DNA of 48,101 bases from Chloroherpetonaceae bacterium (GCA_025056565.1 JANWWA010000006.1:1-48101); one strand, 5' to 3'; numbered from the stretch's first letter, positions 32,138 through 41,740 are shown. The notes: generated by a model not told the origin, from the sequence alone. Made by a program: numbers and translations.

Positions 32138-32611
32138 TTAGAGCCGCTTGTAAGCTGTTGCAATTTCCTCGTCTTTCAGGATACCGCGCCGTGCAAGAAA
32201 TGAGAAAACTGGTGCAATCAGTAGAAGCACAAACCCCAGCTGTGGCGTGTGCACCACACTTCCTGAACCCAGCTTTGCCTGTAAGGCTATTGCCGACAGT
32301 GTGCCAAACAGCACAGCTAAGATTTCGGCACTTGCTGACGCCAACGCTAACTTTGCCTGTAATAGTCGCTTGCTAAAAAGAAAAATCGTGATGAAAGGCA
32401 GCGCCGCAGAAAGTAAAATCGCTGCATTAAACAGCCAGAAAAAAATGCCCATTGACAGTCCTTTACCAAAACTGCCGAAGCCATAGAGCGTCATTTGCGC
32501 TGCCGCTGGGTTGTCTGGAAAACTGTATTGCCAAAACGGCACAATGCCAAAGTTCATCACCGCACAAAGTGTTGCTAAAAGTAGGTAAAGCGTCTGAATC
32601 CGAGCCAACAT
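32138..32611 (-). CDS. DUF4293 family membrane protein
   Basis: A 157-residue protein with four membrane helices (about 7-25, 50-70, 75-95 and 125-145). The opening MLARIQTLYLLLATL and the C-terminal cytoplasmic tail ARRGILKDEEIATAYKRL are the conserved ends of DUF4293, a family restricted largely to Bacteroidetes and relatives. The function is unknown. It lies 4 bp before pdxA and 5 bp after the PAP2 gene, so the three are probably one transcript. Confidence 0.75.
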   Translation of the reverse strand: MLARIQTLYLLLATLCAVMNFGIVPFWQYSFPDNPAAAQMTLYGFGSFGKGLSMGIFFWLFNAAILLSAALPFITIFLFSKRLLQAKLALASASAEILAVLFGTLSAIALQAKLGSGSVVHTPQLGFVLLLIAPVFSFLARRGILKDEEIATAYKRL

Positions 32612-32616
32612 TGTTT

Positions 32617-33237
32617 CTACAAGTGAAGCGAGTTTTCGGAAACTGTTTCAACGGTGTGCAGCGCTCTTGCCGCATGCCAAGCCTGCACTTTATTCAGCAG
32701 CCAAAATGCACCGCTTGCCGTTGCCACTCCCAAGCACGCGCCTGCCAGAACATCGGCTGGAAAGTGCGCTCCCACATAGACACGCGAGAGTGCAATTACC
32801 GTCGCCATAGCGTAGAGCGCGCCTTTTGCGGCTCTGTGCCAGCGCACACAGAGGTAAGCCAGCGAATGCGCCACCGTAAAAGCCACCTGTGAATGCCCTG
32901 ACGGAAACGAATGAGCATACAGCGGCTCAAACATCACATTTACGACCACATTTCCACTCGCAATCGCTTCTTGAAATAGAGCCAGCGGACGCGGTGCATT
33001 GAAGAAAAGCTTTGCTTCCGTAACTACAATGCCTCCCAAGAGGCCTGCCAGCGCAAGGTAGCCAAAGTTGCGCCAGAAAGCCTTGCGGTCATACAGCAAG
33101 AGCACTAATACAGCTATTGGGAAAAGCACGGCGGCATTGCCCAAGTGCGTAGAGTAGCCCAGCCAAAGGTCATTTATGGGGTGCTTGAGGTCACTATTGA
33201 TGAAGAAAAAGAGTTTCGTATTCCACTCACTCAGCAT
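32617..33237 (-). CDS. PAP2 superfamily membrane phosphatase
   Basis: A 206-residue integral membrane phosphatase. The three acid phosphatase motifs are present: K-x6-RP in KLFFNAPRP, PSGH in SFPSGHSQVAF, and SR-x5-H-x3-D in SRVYVGAHFPADVLAG. Five or six helices surround them. Such enzymes recycle undecaprenyl diphosphate or dephosphorylate other lipid phosphates at the outer face of the inner membrane; the substrate here is not readable. Its start overlaps the queG end by 11 bp, indicating coupled translation. Confidence 0.92.
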   Translation of the reverse strand: MLSEWNTKLFFFINSDLKHPINDLWLGYSTHLGNAAVLFPIAVLVLLLYDRKAFWRNFGYLALAGLLGGIVVTEAKLFFNAPRPLALFQEAIASGNVVVNVMFEPLYAHSFPSGHSQVAFTVAHSLAYLCVRWHRAAKGALYAMATVIALSRVYVGAHFPADVLAGACLGVATASGAFWLLNKVQAWHAARALHTVETVSENSLHL

Positions 33238-34243
33238 GTTCTGCTCCTTGCACTGTGTTCTTTGCCATCAACTCGCTGTTCAAATTTTCTTGTACGGCTT
33301 TTGCATTCCGCTTCAGCCGCCGTAGTCCTGTGCGAAATACAGGCGTGTCGCCAAAGATGCGCTTAAAGCTTGACTTGGTCATTTCCAAAATTTCTTTCTC
33401 TGTGATATGCTCCACTTCTGGTTTTGGCGCAAACTCTAACAGCACAGTTGGCTTTGAGAAGCGTGTCCAAGGACATACCTCTTGGCAAATATCGCACCCA
33501 AAGAGCCACTCGCCAAGCATTGCTTTTTCCTCATCTGTGAACTCTCGCTTCAGCTCAATGGTCAGGTATGAAATGCACCGACGCGCATCGACTTGATAGG
33601 GTGCAATGATTGCTTTGGTCGGGCAGCTATCTATGCAGGCCGTGCAAGTGCCGCAGTAGTCCTTCAGTAGCGGAGCATCGGGCTCCAGCCTGCAATCTAA
33701 GAGCAGATTTCCAATGAAAAAGTATGAACCTATTGAGCGGTTAATTAGGTTAGAGTGCTTGCCCATCCAACCTAGTCCTGCACGCGCCGCCCACGCCTTG
33801 TCTAGCATTGGCGCAGAATCTACAAACGCACGCCCGTTCACTTCACCGACGCATTCGCATACAAACTCAAACAGCTGATACAGCTTTTCCTTTATGACTT
33901 GGTGGTAATCTTTCCGCTGCGCATAAATGGAAATTTTCCCCCTTAAATTTTCCAATTCCACTGCCTCGTCTTCCCTAACCACTTCGCCCTTCATTTCATT
34001 TTGCGGGGTAAAATAATTTGCAATAACAGAAATAACAGTTTGGCAATTCGGCAAGATTTTTCTTGGGTCGATTCGCTTGTCGAAGTTCTCCTCCATATAG
34101 TGCATCTCGCCGTGCATTCCCTTCTCGAGCCAGCTTTCCAGTCGCCGAGCTTCTTCGCTTAGCTCCTCTGCTTTGCTAATTCCAACTGCTGAAAATCCCA
34201 AAGAGAGTGCATAGCGTTTTATTTTCTCCTTCATAGACAGCAT
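33227..34243 (-). CDS. queG: Epoxyqueuosine reductase
   Basis: Cobalamin-dependent iron-sulfur enzyme that catalyses the last step of queuosine synthesis in tRNA. About 338 residues. The active-site segment DSAPMLDKAWAARAGLGWMGKHSNLI is intact. Two ferredoxin-like cluster motifs follow (CGTCTACIDSCPTKAI and CDICQEVCPW). The ATG at 34243 (MLSMKEKIKR) is chosen, with the ATG at 34234 an equal alternative and GTG 34285 less likely. QueG needs cobalamin, so the organism has a use for the vitamin presumably imported under control of the riboswitch at 27343-27531. A short stretch at 34018-34030 resembles the 18-bp repeat. Confidence 0.94.
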   Translation of the reverse strand: MLSMKEKIKRYALSLGFSAVGISKAEELSEEARRLESWLEKGMHGEMHYMEENFDKRIDPRKILPNCQTVISVIANYFTPQNEMKGEVVREDEAVELENLRGKISIYAQRKDYHQVIKEKLYQLFEFVCECVGEVNGRAFVDSAPMLDKAWAARAGLGWMGKHSNLINRSIGSYFFIGNLLLDCRLEPDAPLLKDYCGTCTACIDSCPTKAIIAPYQVDARRCISYLTIELKREFTDEEKAMLGEWLFGCDICQEVCPWTRFSKPTVLLEFAPKPEVEHITEKEILEMTKSSFKRIFGDTPVFRTGLRRLKRNAKAVQENLNSELMAKNTVQGAEHAE

Positions 34244-34306
34244 TTTCACCACTTCAAACTCTGCTTTTTTACAGCGCTGTGGCACTTTTCGCCTGCGCAG
34301 TCCTCT

Positions 34307-34954
34307 CTAATTCTTCTTACGCTTTTTCTTCTTTTTCTCGGATTTCTTGACTTTCTTACCTTCTTTCTTGGACACCTTCTTGACTGACTTCTTCTTGCCG
34401 CTCTTACTCATTACCGCATCAGCTGGCACATAGCGTCGGTTTTCTGCTTCCAGCTCTGGCGTCTCACTGGGCACGTATCCCAAAATTTTTTTTAGCATCT
34501 TTTGGCGGTAGCGTACGGCTAGCTGAAACGCCATGGCTTCGCCATATTTGGCAATTGAGAACGACTTTGTGCGAATCACATTCGGTTCTGGGTTCCAACT
34601 TGCGGCGTAATAGTGTCGTTCTTTACCATCTTTGGTCTTGCTTACGCCACGATAGACGCCTACAACGCCTGTTTCTATGCGCTTGCTACTGATGCGCCGA
34701 GTGCGCCGACGTGCCGCCAGTGATTCAATACCTAACTTTTTGGCAAGTTGCTTGCGATATTTTCGCGCCGCTTTCAGTGCTTTTTTGGCACTGCCATAGA
34801 CACCATCACTGAAGAGTTTACTGTAAGTCGTGCCTTGATGATAGAGGCGCATTATCCAGCCGTGCGTATCGTGGCTATCGACGCGCGTCAGTCCTTGCTC
34901 AGAGCGAAGTGTGTCGGATTTTTTCTGCTTTGCTGCGTCTTGCTTTTTTGGCAC
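34307..34954 (-). CDS. Tandem AP2-like DNA-binding protein with a lysine-rich tail
   Basis: A 215-residue basic protein. Two AP2-like domains are visible. The first (about 22-75) reads GLTRVDSHDTHGWIMRLYHQ then YSKLFSDGVYGSAKKALKAA. The second (about 97-150) reads GVVGVYRGVSKTKDGKERHY then RTKSFSIAKYGEAMAFQLAV. The last 35 residues are almost all Lys with a few Ser/Glu, like a histone H1 tail. AP2 domains bind DNA in plant ERF factors and in mobile-element proteins; from memory, stand-alone bacterial versions occur in Chlorobi and Bacteroidetes with no known role. A chromosome-binding or regulatory function is inference. It sits 18 bp after moxR. Confidence 0.7.
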   Translation of the reverse strand: MPKKQDAAKQKKSDTLRSEQGLTRVDSHDTHGWIMRLYHQGTTYSKLFSDGVYGSAKKALKAARKYRKQLAKKLGIESLAARRRTRRISSKRIETGVVGVYRGVSKTKDGKERHYYAASWNPEPNVIRTKSFSIAKYGEAMAFQLAVRYRQKMLKKILGYVPSETPELEAENRRYVPADAVMSKSGKKKSVKKVSKKEGKKVKKSEKKKKKRKKN

Positions 34955-34972
34955 ACGCTACAGTTGGAAATG

Positions 34973-35971
34973 TTATGGCACAGGCACAGCGTTCAGCACC
35001 TTTCGGATAATCTCCTCAGGCTGAATTTCCTCCGCTTCAGCCTCATATGTGAGAATAATTCGATGCCGCATCACATCGTAGGCAACGGTTTTGACATCTT
35101 CTGGCGTTGTGTATCCGCGCTGATTGAGAAAAGCGTGCGCACGTGCCGCCAGATTCAGATAAATCGTGGCTCGTGGTGATGCACCGTAGGCAATCAAATT
35201 TTTCAAATCACTTAGTCCTACTTTTTCAGGCTCACGGGTAGCAAAGACCACATCTACGATATACTGCTCCACTTTTGGGTCAATATAGACTTCATTTACT
35301 ACCTTGCGTGCCCTTAGAATGTCATCGGGCATCACGACCGGTTGAATTGGCTCTGGCGGCTCGGTGCGTGCCATTCGACGCATAATTTCCAACTCTTCGT
35401 CGCGCGTCGGATAGCCCACTTTGAGTTTCATCATAAAGCGATCGACCTGTGCTTCTGGTAGAGGGTAAGTGCCTTCTTGCTCGACAGGGTTCTGGGTTGC
35501 CAAGACGAGAAACGGTGAATCCAGCTTGTAAGTCTCCTCGCCAATTGTAACTTGCCTCTCTTGCATCGCTTCCAGCAACGCTGATTGCACCTTTGCAGGT
35601 GAGCGATTGATTTCATCGGCTAAAATGATGTTGGCAAAAATTGGGCCTTTTTTGGTGTAAAAGCGCATATCTTTCTGGTTGTAAATCATTGTGCCGATGA
35701 GGTCTGCTGGCAGGAGGTCAGGCGTAAATTGAATGCGCTGAAACTTCAAGTTGAGCGCTTTAGCTAAGGAGCTAACCGTCAGAGTTTTTGCCAGCCCAGG
35801 CACTCCCTCTAACAAGATATGCCCATTGGTTAGCAAGCCAATCAGCAAACGATTAATCACATAGTTCTGCCCAACGACGACTTTGGCAATTTCGGCACGC
35901 AAGCGATGCACGAATTCCGATTCTTGCCGAATTTTTGCATTCAGTTCTTCAATTGATGCGGCTGCAAGCAT
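34973..35971 (-). CDS. MoxR family AAA+ ATPase
   Basis: A 332-residue chaperone-like ATPase. Walker A is GVPGLAKT (56-63) and Walker B is ILADE (116-120, in NIILADEINRSPAK). Sensor 1 (LATQNPVEQEGTYPLPEAQ) and the arginine-finger region (DRFMMKL) follow, along with the C-terminal lid containing SPRATIYLNLAARAHAFLNQRGYTTPEDV. MoxR proteins usually work with VWA-domain and DUF58 partners; none is in the window. The neighbouring 97-residue membrane protein lies 24 bp upstream. Bases 35607-35625 encoding the Walker B region are identical to the tail of the direct repeats at 27951 and 28661. Confidence 0.94.
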   Translation of the reverse strand: MLAAASIEELNAKIRQESEFVHRLRAEIAKVVVGQNYVINRLLIGLLTNGHILLEGVPGLAKTLTVSSLAKALNLKFQRIQFTPDLLPADLIGTMIYNQKDMRFYTKKGPIFANIILADEINRSPAKVQSALLEAMQERQVTIGEETYKLDSPFLVLATQNPVEQEGTYPLPEAQVDRFMMKLKVGYPTRDEELEIMRRMARTEPPEPIQPVVMPDDILRARKVVNEVYIDPKVEQYIVDVVFATREPEKVGLSDLKNLIAYGASPRATIYLNLAARAHAFLNQRGYTTPEDVKTVAYDVMRHRIILTYEAEAEEIQPEEIIRKVLNAVPVP

Positions 35972-35995
35972 AGAGGTGTAAGTGGTTTTTTAATA

Positions 35996-36289
35996 CTACG
36001 ATGATGGCTGCGGCGGTTCATTTGATTTCTCTGAGCCAGCCTCAGAGGATTTTTCACTGCTGTAGTAGTAATAAAGCCCTTCGCCGCCGATGAAGGCATA
36101 AATGCAAATCACAAGGCCTGCAATGGTGAGAAAAAACGACAGCAGTGGATTGACATGATAGACCAAATGAATTTGCCCGATGCGCGGTAAAAAAAGAAAA
36201 ATCAAGCTGGCGCCGAACAGAAACAAAAACATTCGTGAAAAGCGCACCATTGAATAAGTCTTCTTTTTATCTTTGCGCGGCTTTTCCAT
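35996..36289 (-). CDS. Small membrane protein, unknown function
   Basis: A 97-residue protein with two membrane helices (about 18-36 and 48-70). It has a basic N-terminus (MEKPRKDKKKTYS) and a Ser/Glu-rich C-terminal tail, which suggests a cytoplasmic N-terminus by the positive-inside rule. It precedes moxR by 24 bp on the same strand and is likely co-transcribed. Its start codon is only 23 bp from the divergent tsaD start. I do not recognise the family. Confidence 0.6.
   Translation of the reverse strand: MEKPRKDKKKTYSMVRFSRMFLFLFGASLIFLFLPRIGQIHLVYHVNPLLSFFLTIAGLVICIYAFIGGEGLYYYYSSEKSSEAGSEKSNEPPQPSS
36268..36275 (+). promoter_or_regulatory. Possible -7 element for tsaD
   Basis: TATCTTTG matches TAnnTTTG 37 bp before the tsaD ATG, within the opposing gene. 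No good upstream TTTG lies at 19-21 nt, so support is partial. Confidence 0.35.
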
Positions 36290-36312
36290 ACTGCAAAAAA
36301 AATGTTTGATTG

Positions 36313-37362
36313 ATGAAAATTCTTGGTCTCGAAACCAGTTGCGACGAAACCTCTGCCGCAGTGCTCATTGGCGGCAAGGTGGTATCGAACCTCATTAGTT
36401 CGCAAGCGCTGCATCAGCTCTTTGGTGGGGTTGTGCCTGAGCTGGCTTCACGTGAGCACGAGCGCCTGATTGTCCCAATCACGCAGCAAGCGCTTGAAGC
36501 AGCAAATATACAGAAGTCTGAGCTCGATTTCATAGCTGCCACAGCTGGCCCTGGCTTAATTGGCGCTGTGATGGTCGGCCTAAATTTTGCGCAAGCCCTT
36601 GCCTTTGCACTAAGAAAACCTTTTGTGCCTATCAATCACATTGAAGCTCATATCTTCTCCACCTTTATTGACGATGGCACGCCAGACTTCTCACCCCCAC
36701 ATTTTCCATTTCTTTCGCTTATCGTCTCTGGCGGGCACACACTGCTTGCCATTGTGCAAGAAGACCTTAGCTACGAAGTGGTTGGGCACACCATTGACGA
36801 TGCAGCTGGAGAAGCCTTCGACAAAACAGGCAAAATGCTGGGACTGGGTTACCCTGCTGGCGCTGCAATGGACAAACTGGCTCAGCAAGGCGACCCGCAC
36901 TTTCATCGCTTTCCGCGCGCAATGATGACCAAGCTCCCCAGCAATAAATCGCAGCTTGAAAACTTTCACTTTAGTTTCTCTGGTCTCAAAACATCGGTGC
37001 AAACTTTTCTGCGTAGCAAAAGCACAGAGTTTCTGCAGACACACCTTGCTGACATTTGCGCCTCCATTCAAGCGGCAATTGTTGATGTGCTGGTTGAAAA
37101 AACACTGGCAGCCGCCGAAACTTTTGGCATTCGCACCCTCAGCATCGCTGGTGGCGTCAGTGCCAACTCTGCCTTGCGTGCAAAATTCAAGGCAGAATGC
37201 GCCCAAAGAGGTCTTTCGCTCCACATTCCTAAACCAATTTTTTCAACCGACAATGCAGCCATGATTGCTATGCTTGCTCACCTTAAAGTTTTGCGCGGTC
37301 AGTATGAACCCAACCGATACAATACCCGCGCATTTGCCAGCTTTTTTGACCGACCCGATTGA
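36313..37362 (+). CDS. tsaD: tRNA N6-adenosine threonylcarbamoyltransferase
   Basis: Catalyses the last step of t6A37 formation in ANN-reading tRNAs, acting with TsaB and TsaE. 349 residues. The start [18 protein letters not shown] and the metal-binding H109-x3-H113 (in NHIEAHIFS) are conserved. So are [10 protein letters not shown], the active-site region [24 protein letters not shown], and the C-terminal ASK-fold segment [13 protein letters not shown] with [10 protein letters not shown]. The ATG at 36313 is preferred to a TTG one codon upstream. It is divergent from the membrane-protein/moxR unit and lies 20 bp before hisF. Confidence 0.97.
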   Translation: MKILGLETSCDETSAAVLIGGKVVSNLISSQALHQLFGGVVPELASREHERLIVPITQQALEAANIQKSELDFIAATAGPGLIGAVMVGLNFAQALAFALRKPFVPINHIEAHIFSTFIDDGTPDFSPPHFPFLSLIVSGGHTLLAIVQEDLSYEVVGHTIDDAAGEAFDKTGKMLGLGYPAGAAMDKLAQQGDPHFHRFPRAMMTKLPSNKSQLENFHFSFSGLKTSVQTFLRSKSTEFLQTHLADICASIQAAIVDVLVEKTLAAAETFGIRTLSIAGGVSANSALRAKFKAECAQRGLSLHIPKPIFSTDNAAMIAMLAHLKVLRGQYEPNRYNTRAFASFFDRPD

Positions 37363-37382
37363 ATCATAGCCCTGCAATAGCG

Positions 37383-38138
37383 ATGTTAGCCAAGCGAATC
37401 ATTCCGTGTTTAGACGTCAAAGACGGACGTGTGGTCAAAGGTGTCCAGTTTCAAGCTCTGCGCGATGCGGGCTCCATCGTCGAGCAATCGAAGTTCTACA
37501 ATTCCGAACTTGCCGATGAGATTGTTTTCTTAGACATTTCTGCTTCCGTAGAGTCGCGCAAAACCACACTCGAAGAGGTGCGTAAGGTCTCAGAGCAAGT
37601 TTTCATTCCACTTACGGTGGGTGGCGGCATTCGCTCTATGGAGACCGCTCGTGAAGCTTTTCTTCACGGTGCAGATAAAATCTCGCTCAACACCGCTGCC
37701 GTTCAGAATCCATCTCTCATTTCAGAGCTTGCTGAGCGTTACGGCTCACAAGCTGTAGTGGTTGCTATTGACGCAAAGAAAGTCGGCTCGCACTGGGAAG
37801 TTTTTACGCACTCTGGTCGCACTCCGACAGGACTTGACGCCATTGAATGGGCTGCCAAAGTGGCTACGCTGGGCGCAGGTGAAATCTTGCTTACCAGTAT
37901 GGACCGTGATGGCACGCAGCAAGGCTACGACCTTGAGCTTTTGCGCCAAGTTTCCACTTCTGTTCCAATCCCTGTTATCGCTTCAGGCGGGGCAGGCAAT
38001 CTTATGCACCTCTACGAGGCTTTCTCCAGTGGTCAAGCTGATGCAGTGCTTGCTGCCTCAATTTTTCACTATCGTCAATACTCCATTATTGAAGCCAAGC
38101 GGTATTTGCAACATCGTGGGATTGCGGTGCGTCTTTAA
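37383..38138 (+). CDS. hisF: Imidazole glycerol phosphate synthase, cyclase subunit
   Basis: A 251-residue (beta/alpha)8 barrel that converts PRFAR and ammonia from HisH into imidazole glycerol phosphate and AICAR. Catalytic Asp11 is in [15 protein letters not shown] and the second catalytic Asp is in [15 protein letters not shown]. The phosphate sites [10 protein letters not shown] and VIASGGAGN are conserved. The ATG at 37383 is chosen over an upstream TTG at 37359 that overlaps tsaD. No other his gene is adjacent, so the pathway genes are dispersed. Confidence 0.97.
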   Translation: MLAKRIIPCLDVKDGRVVKGVQFQALRDAGSIVEQSKFYNSELADEIVFLDISASVESRKTTLEEVRKVSEQVFIPLTVGGGIRSMETAREAFLHGADKISLNTAAVQNPSLISELAERYGSQAVVVAIDAKKVGSHWEVFTHSGRTPTGLDAIEWAAKVATLGAGEILLTSMDRDGTQQGYDLELLRQVSTSVPIPVIASGGAGNLMHLYEAFSSGQADAVLAASIFHYRQYSIIEAKRYLQHRGIAVRL

Positions 38139-38216
38139 GCTGCGCAGGTACTTGCTACGTTTGCCACCTGATGCAGTTTCTGTATACTCCCGCAGAGCAG
38201 TTGCCATTTTCCTTCA

Positions 38217-38248
38217 CTTGCGTAAGAAGATAGAGTGATGTAATTTTG
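38217..38248 (+). promoter_or_regulatory. Bacteroidetes-type promoter of tRNA-Glu
   Basis: CTTG (38217-38220), a 20-nt spacer, then TAATTTTG (38241-38248). It has the same upstream variant and the same spacing as the tRNA-fMet promoter. The mature tRNA begins 11 bp after the -7 element, so the transcript leader must be very short (about 3-5 nt). Confidence 0.75.
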
Positions 38249-38258
38249 TGCTACAGTT

Positions 38259-38332
38259 GGCGTGTTCGTCTAGAGGCCTAGGACGCCGCCCTCTCAAGGC
38301 GGAAATCATGGGTTCGAATCCCATACACGCTA
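38259..38332 (+). tRNA. tRNA-Glu (CTC)
   Basis: A 74-nt cloverleaf with anticodon CTC in the loop CTCTCAA on a CCGCC/GGCGG stem. The D arm GTCTAGAGGCCTAGGAC is the one typical of tRNA-Glu. The acceptor stem is GGCGTGT/ACACGCT with a G1-U72 pair and A73 as the discriminator. The encoded 3' end reads CCC, so CCA is added later. An open frame overlapping it is not coding. Confidence 0.95.
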
Positions 38333-38391
38333 CCCTGTCCCCCTGTTCCTTCTTTCTGGGAAGTGGCTCTGTCAACCTTTTCATCTTTGAT

Positions 38392-39741
38392 ATGCGAATC
38401 CCTGAGCGGTATGTGCGCCACATTTGGAAGAATCTTTACCTTCGGCTCAATGAACTAACACTTTGCGATGGTCGGTCGCTGCAAGTGCTCTCCACCGGCA
38501 CGCTGAACCCCAACGAAGGTGCAGACTTTCTAAACGCTCGGCTTCTGATTGACGGAGTGCTACACACAGGCAATGTCGAGATTCATTCGCGTTCTTCGGA
38601 CTGGCTGCGGCACCAGCACCATCGCAACCCGCGCTATGATTCAGTTATCCTGCACGTCGTCTTCGAGCACGATGCACCTGAGAGCAGTTCTGCACCCGTC
38701 TTGGAACTTCGCCCGTTTCTTCATAACGACCTTCATTGCACACTGGCTCAGTGCATTCGTGATGAAGCGGCACTCTCCGCAAGATATGCGCTGCCTTGCT
38801 CACCGGCCGTGCTGTCCGTAGCCGATGATCTCAAGCTCAATTGGCTCCAGCAGCTCTCGGAAGCTCGCTTTACGCGCAAAGTGCAGCGCTTTGCTGAGCG
38901 ACTGACCGCCGATAACTATGATGAGCTCATCTATCAAGGTCTGATGCGTGCGCTAGGTTACAGCGAAAACATCACAGGCTTTGAGCAGCTAGCGGCTTTG
39001 GTTCGCTTTCAAGATTTGCAGTTTCTTGTATCGCTAAGCTTTTCAGAACGGCGCATCACGCTTGAAGCCATCTTCTTTTCACTCTCTGGACTGTTGCCTG
39101 AACAATCCAGCACCCCTGAAACGCAGGCGTATACGGACATCTTGCGACAGACCTTCCAGACGACACCGTTTGTGCACCTGCCACCGCTCAGTCTCACTGA
39201 TTGGATTTTCTTTCGCCTGCGTCCCTCAAACTTTCCTACGCTTCGTTTGGCGGCGCTTGCAGAGATTCTTTCCAAAAACCTGAGTAGCGGTTTTCTCCAC
39301 AAGGCTCTTGAGATTGCTCAAAGCGCTTTGCCGTTGCGCCGAAAAATCACTCAGCTCGAGCATCTTTTCATTGCCGATGCATCAGGTTACTGGCAGCATC
39401 ACTATCGCTTTGGGGAACGCAGTCAGGTCGTTATCCGCACACTGGTCGGGAAACACCGCGCCTCAGAAATCGTCATCAATACACTTTTGCCCGTACTGTC
39501 GCTTTATGCAACTCGCACTCACAATCACTCGCTTGCGGATACTGTCTCCTCGCTTTATGCATCTTATCCGAAAGGGCTGACCAATCGACTTTCAGAGAAG
39601 ACTATGCAAGAACTGCTGGGCGACAGCTACCAAGTTAAATCTGCAGCCTTTGAGCAAGGGCTTTTGGAGCTGAAACAAGAATACTGCAATGCTTTGCGCT
39701 GCTTAGAATGCCGCATTGGGCAAGCGATTTTAGGTGTGTAG
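38392..39741 (+). CDS. DUF2851 family protein
   Basis: A 449-residue soluble protein of DUF2851, a family typical of Bacteroidetes/Chlorobi with no known function. Diagnostic blocks are the N-terminal YVRHIWKNLYLRLNELTLCD, LNPNEGADFLNARLLIDGVL, HTGNVEIHSRSSDWLRHQHH and YDSVILHVVFEHD. The ATG at 38392 (MRIPERYVRH) is the family start; the frame is open upstream through the tRNA-Glu gene, which is not coding. It converges on tyrS with 11 bp between stops. Confidence 0.88.
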   Translation: MRIPERYVRHIWKNLYLRLNELTLCDGRSLQVLSTGTLNPNEGADFLNARLLIDGVLHTGNVEIHSRSSDWLRHQHHRNPRYDSVILHVVFEHDAPESSSAPVLELRPFLHNDLHCTLAQCIRDEAALSARYALPCSPAVLSVADDLKLNWLQQLSEARFTRKVQRFAERLTADNYDELIYQGLMRALGYSENITGFEQLAALVRFQDLQFLVSLSFSERRITLEAIFFSLSGLLPEQSSTPETQAYTDILRQTFQTTPFVHLPPLSLTDWIFFRLRPSNFPTLRLAALAEILSKNLSSGFLHKALEIAQSALPLRRKITQLEHLFIADASGYWQHHYRFGERSQVVIRTLVGKHRASEIVINTLLPVLSLYATRTHNHSLADTVSSLYASYPKGLTNRLSEKTMQELLGDSYQVKSAAFEQGLLELKQEYCNALRCLECRIGQAILGV

Positions 39742-39752
39742 CCGCCTTTGTC

Positions 39753-40979
39753 TTATGCCTCTGCTTTCCGCAAGCGGAAAAACTTTCGCTTTCCCACCTT
39801 GATAATTTTTTCCGTTTCCAGCGAGAGCATCTGCTTTGCATCACTGGCTCGCATGCTATCGACCATGACCCCTCCTTGCTCGACCAATCGGCGCGCTTCG
39901 CTTTTTGAAGATGCTGCTTTTGCAACCACTAATGCATCAAGCAAGCCAATTTCACTTGTGGACACGATCACCTCCTCAATATCCTCGGGCGCTTCGCCTT
40001 TTGCAATGCGCTCGGCTGCCTCTCTTTCACGCCGCCCTGCTTCGGGGTTATGGAAAAATGAAACGGTTTTTTCGCTGAAAAAGTGTTTGGCTTCTCTTTG
40101 GTTTTCTTGCATTAGGCGCTCGAGCGTGTGGAGGTCATCTTGGCTGAGAATCCCTGTGTATTGTGCATACTTCATCACAAGGCTATCTGGCACATTGAGC
40201 AGTTTTTGATACATCTCTCGTGGTGGATCGTTAAAGCCAATGTAATTGTCTAGCGATTTAGACATTTTTTGCACGCCGTCTGTGCCTTCCAGAAGTGGCA
40301 ATGTGATGCAGACTTGCGGCTCTGCAATGCCGTATTCACGCTGCATATCGCGCCCGACCAGCAAGTTAAACTTTTGATCTGTGCCCCCCAGCTCTACATC
40401 GTTTCTTAGTTCAACGGAATCCATTGCTTGAGCCAGTGGATAGAGCAGCTCGTGAATGGCAATTGGCTCACCTGCTCTGTAGCGGTTGGCAAAATCGTCT
40501 CGCTCCAGCATACGTGCGACGGTATATCGGCTGGCAAGGCGAATGACATCTTCAAACGACATTTTGCCGAGCCACTCAGAGTTGTATCGGATAGTGGTTT
40601 TGTCTTTGTCCAAAATTTTCGTGGCTTGTTCAAGGTAAGTTTGTCCGTTTCGCACAGTTTCTTCTCGGCTGAGCTGTGGGCGTGTTTTGTTTCTGCCTGA
40701 TGGATCACCAATCATTGCGGTAAAATCACCGATGATGAGAATCGCCAGATGTCCAAGGTCTTGAAAATCACGCAGCTTGCGCAGCACAACGGCATGCCCC
40801 AAGTGCAAATCTGGGCGTGATGGGTCGGCACCCAGTTTGACTTTCAAGGGCTCACCCGTTTGCAAACTGCGCTCAATTTTGCGTTCCAAGTCTTCCACTG
40901 GAATCACCTCGACTGTGTTGCGCAAAATCCAGTCCAGTTGCTCGTTCTTCGGAGGAAAGTGCTTGACACTTGTTGTCAT
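39753..40979 (-). CDS. tyrS: Tyrosyl-tRNA synthetase
   Basis: Class I aminoacyl-tRNA synthetase, 408 residues. The HIGH-type motif is HLGH (59-62, in [11 protein letters not shown]) and the KMSKS motif is KMSKS (238-242). The C-terminal S4 RNA-binding domain is seen in [20 protein letters not shown] and VEQGGVMVD. The ATG at 40979 ([15 protein letters not shown]) matches the family start; an in-frame ATG at 41012 is possible. It lies 40 bp downstream of smpB on the same strand. Confidence 0.96.
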   Translation of the reverse strand: MTTSVKHFPPKNEQLDWILRNTVEVIPVEDLERKIERSLQTGEPLKVKLGADPSRPDLHLGHAVVLRKLRDFQDLGHLAILIIGDFTAMIGDPSGRNKTRPQLSREETVRNGQTYLEQATKILDKDKTTIRYNSEWLGKMSFEDVIRLASRYTVARMLERDDFANRYRAGEPIAIHELLYPLAQAMDSVELRNDVELGGTDQKFNLLVGRDMQREYGIAEPQVCITLPLLEGTDGVQKMSKSLDNYIGFNDPPREMYQKLLNVPDSLVMKYAQYTGILSQDDLHTLERLMQENQREAKHFFSEKTVSFFHNPEAGRREREAAERIAKGEAPEDIEEVIVSTSEIGLLDALVVAKAASSKSEARRLVEQGGVMVDSMRASDAKQMLSLETEKIIKVGKRKFFRLRKAEA

Positions 40980-41019
40980 AGTTGATATGTTTTTTTGCAT
41001 CTCTTGATACATGGTGTTT

Positions 41020-41487
41020 TTACTCTCCACGCCGCATTTCTCGCTCCAAGTCGCGTTGCTTAATTGCTTCACGCTTGTCGTGCAGCTTTTTACCGCGTGC
41101 AAGCGCCAGCTCTAATTTAGCTTTGCCTCTCTCGTTGAAATACAGTTTCAGTGGCACCAGCGTCAATCCTTTTTCTGCAACCTTTTGCTTGAGTCTCAAA
41201 ATCTCCTCCTTGTGCATCAGCAGTTTGCGACTGCGCTTTGGGTCGTGGTTTTCTGTCGTGCCCAGTTCATATGGAGTAATTTGCATATTTTCAAGCGTGA
41301 GTTCGTCATTGCGCACAAGGGCAAAACTATCGTCCAAGCTGGCTTTGCCTTGCCGAATAGACTTTACCTCCGTGCCTTTGAGCGCAATTCCTGCTTCAAA
41401 TGTCTCAAGCACATCATACTCAAAGCGCGCCTTTCGATTGTGAATGGTTCTAACAAACGCAGGTTTGGATGTTTTTTTGCTCGACAC
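41020..41487 (-). CDS. smpB: SsrA-binding protein SmpB
   Basis: Partner of tmRNA in rescuing stalled ribosomes, 155 residues. Conserved segments are [39 protein letters not shown], and [18 protein letters not shown]. The basic C-terminal tail ([20 protein letters not shown]) enters the mRNA channel. It starts with GTG at 41487. No tmRNA gene is visible beside it. Confidence 0.97.
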   Translation of the reverse strand: MSSKKTSKPAFVRTIHNRKARFEYDVLETFEAGIALKGTEVKSIRQGKASLDDSFALVRNDELTLENMQITPYELGTTENHDPKRSRKLLMHKEEILRLKQKVAEKGLTLVPLKLYFNERGKAKLELALARGKKLHDKREAIKQRDLEREMRRGE

Positions 41488-41740
41488 AGTTCAAAATTGA
41501 AAAGTGTTGTTCAAAATTTTTCATCAAGAAAAATACACACATCAGGCGTAAAAAAATCTGCACCCAGCATTACGATTTTTCCGCTTTCTTCCCCACTGCG
41601 ACTGGCTTTCAGCGACCAGTTTCTTCAAAAATCGCTCATTTTTACGCTTCGGCTTGCTTTTTTCTGTTTCCGCGCTTTCTTGGCACGGTATTTGTGCGTT
41701 TTATTTGCAGTGTTCCTTCTTACAGCTTCTCTCCAGCCGC

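Noticed and set aside
34018-34030. A further copy of the 18-bp repeat inside queG
   Set aside because: Only 13 bases match, and they encode residues (SVIAN) in a conserved QueG segment, so chance or constraint is likely.
38248-38391. N-terminal extension of the DUF2851 protein
   Set aside because: These codons lie in the tRNA-Glu gene and its flank; the family start is the ATG at 38392.
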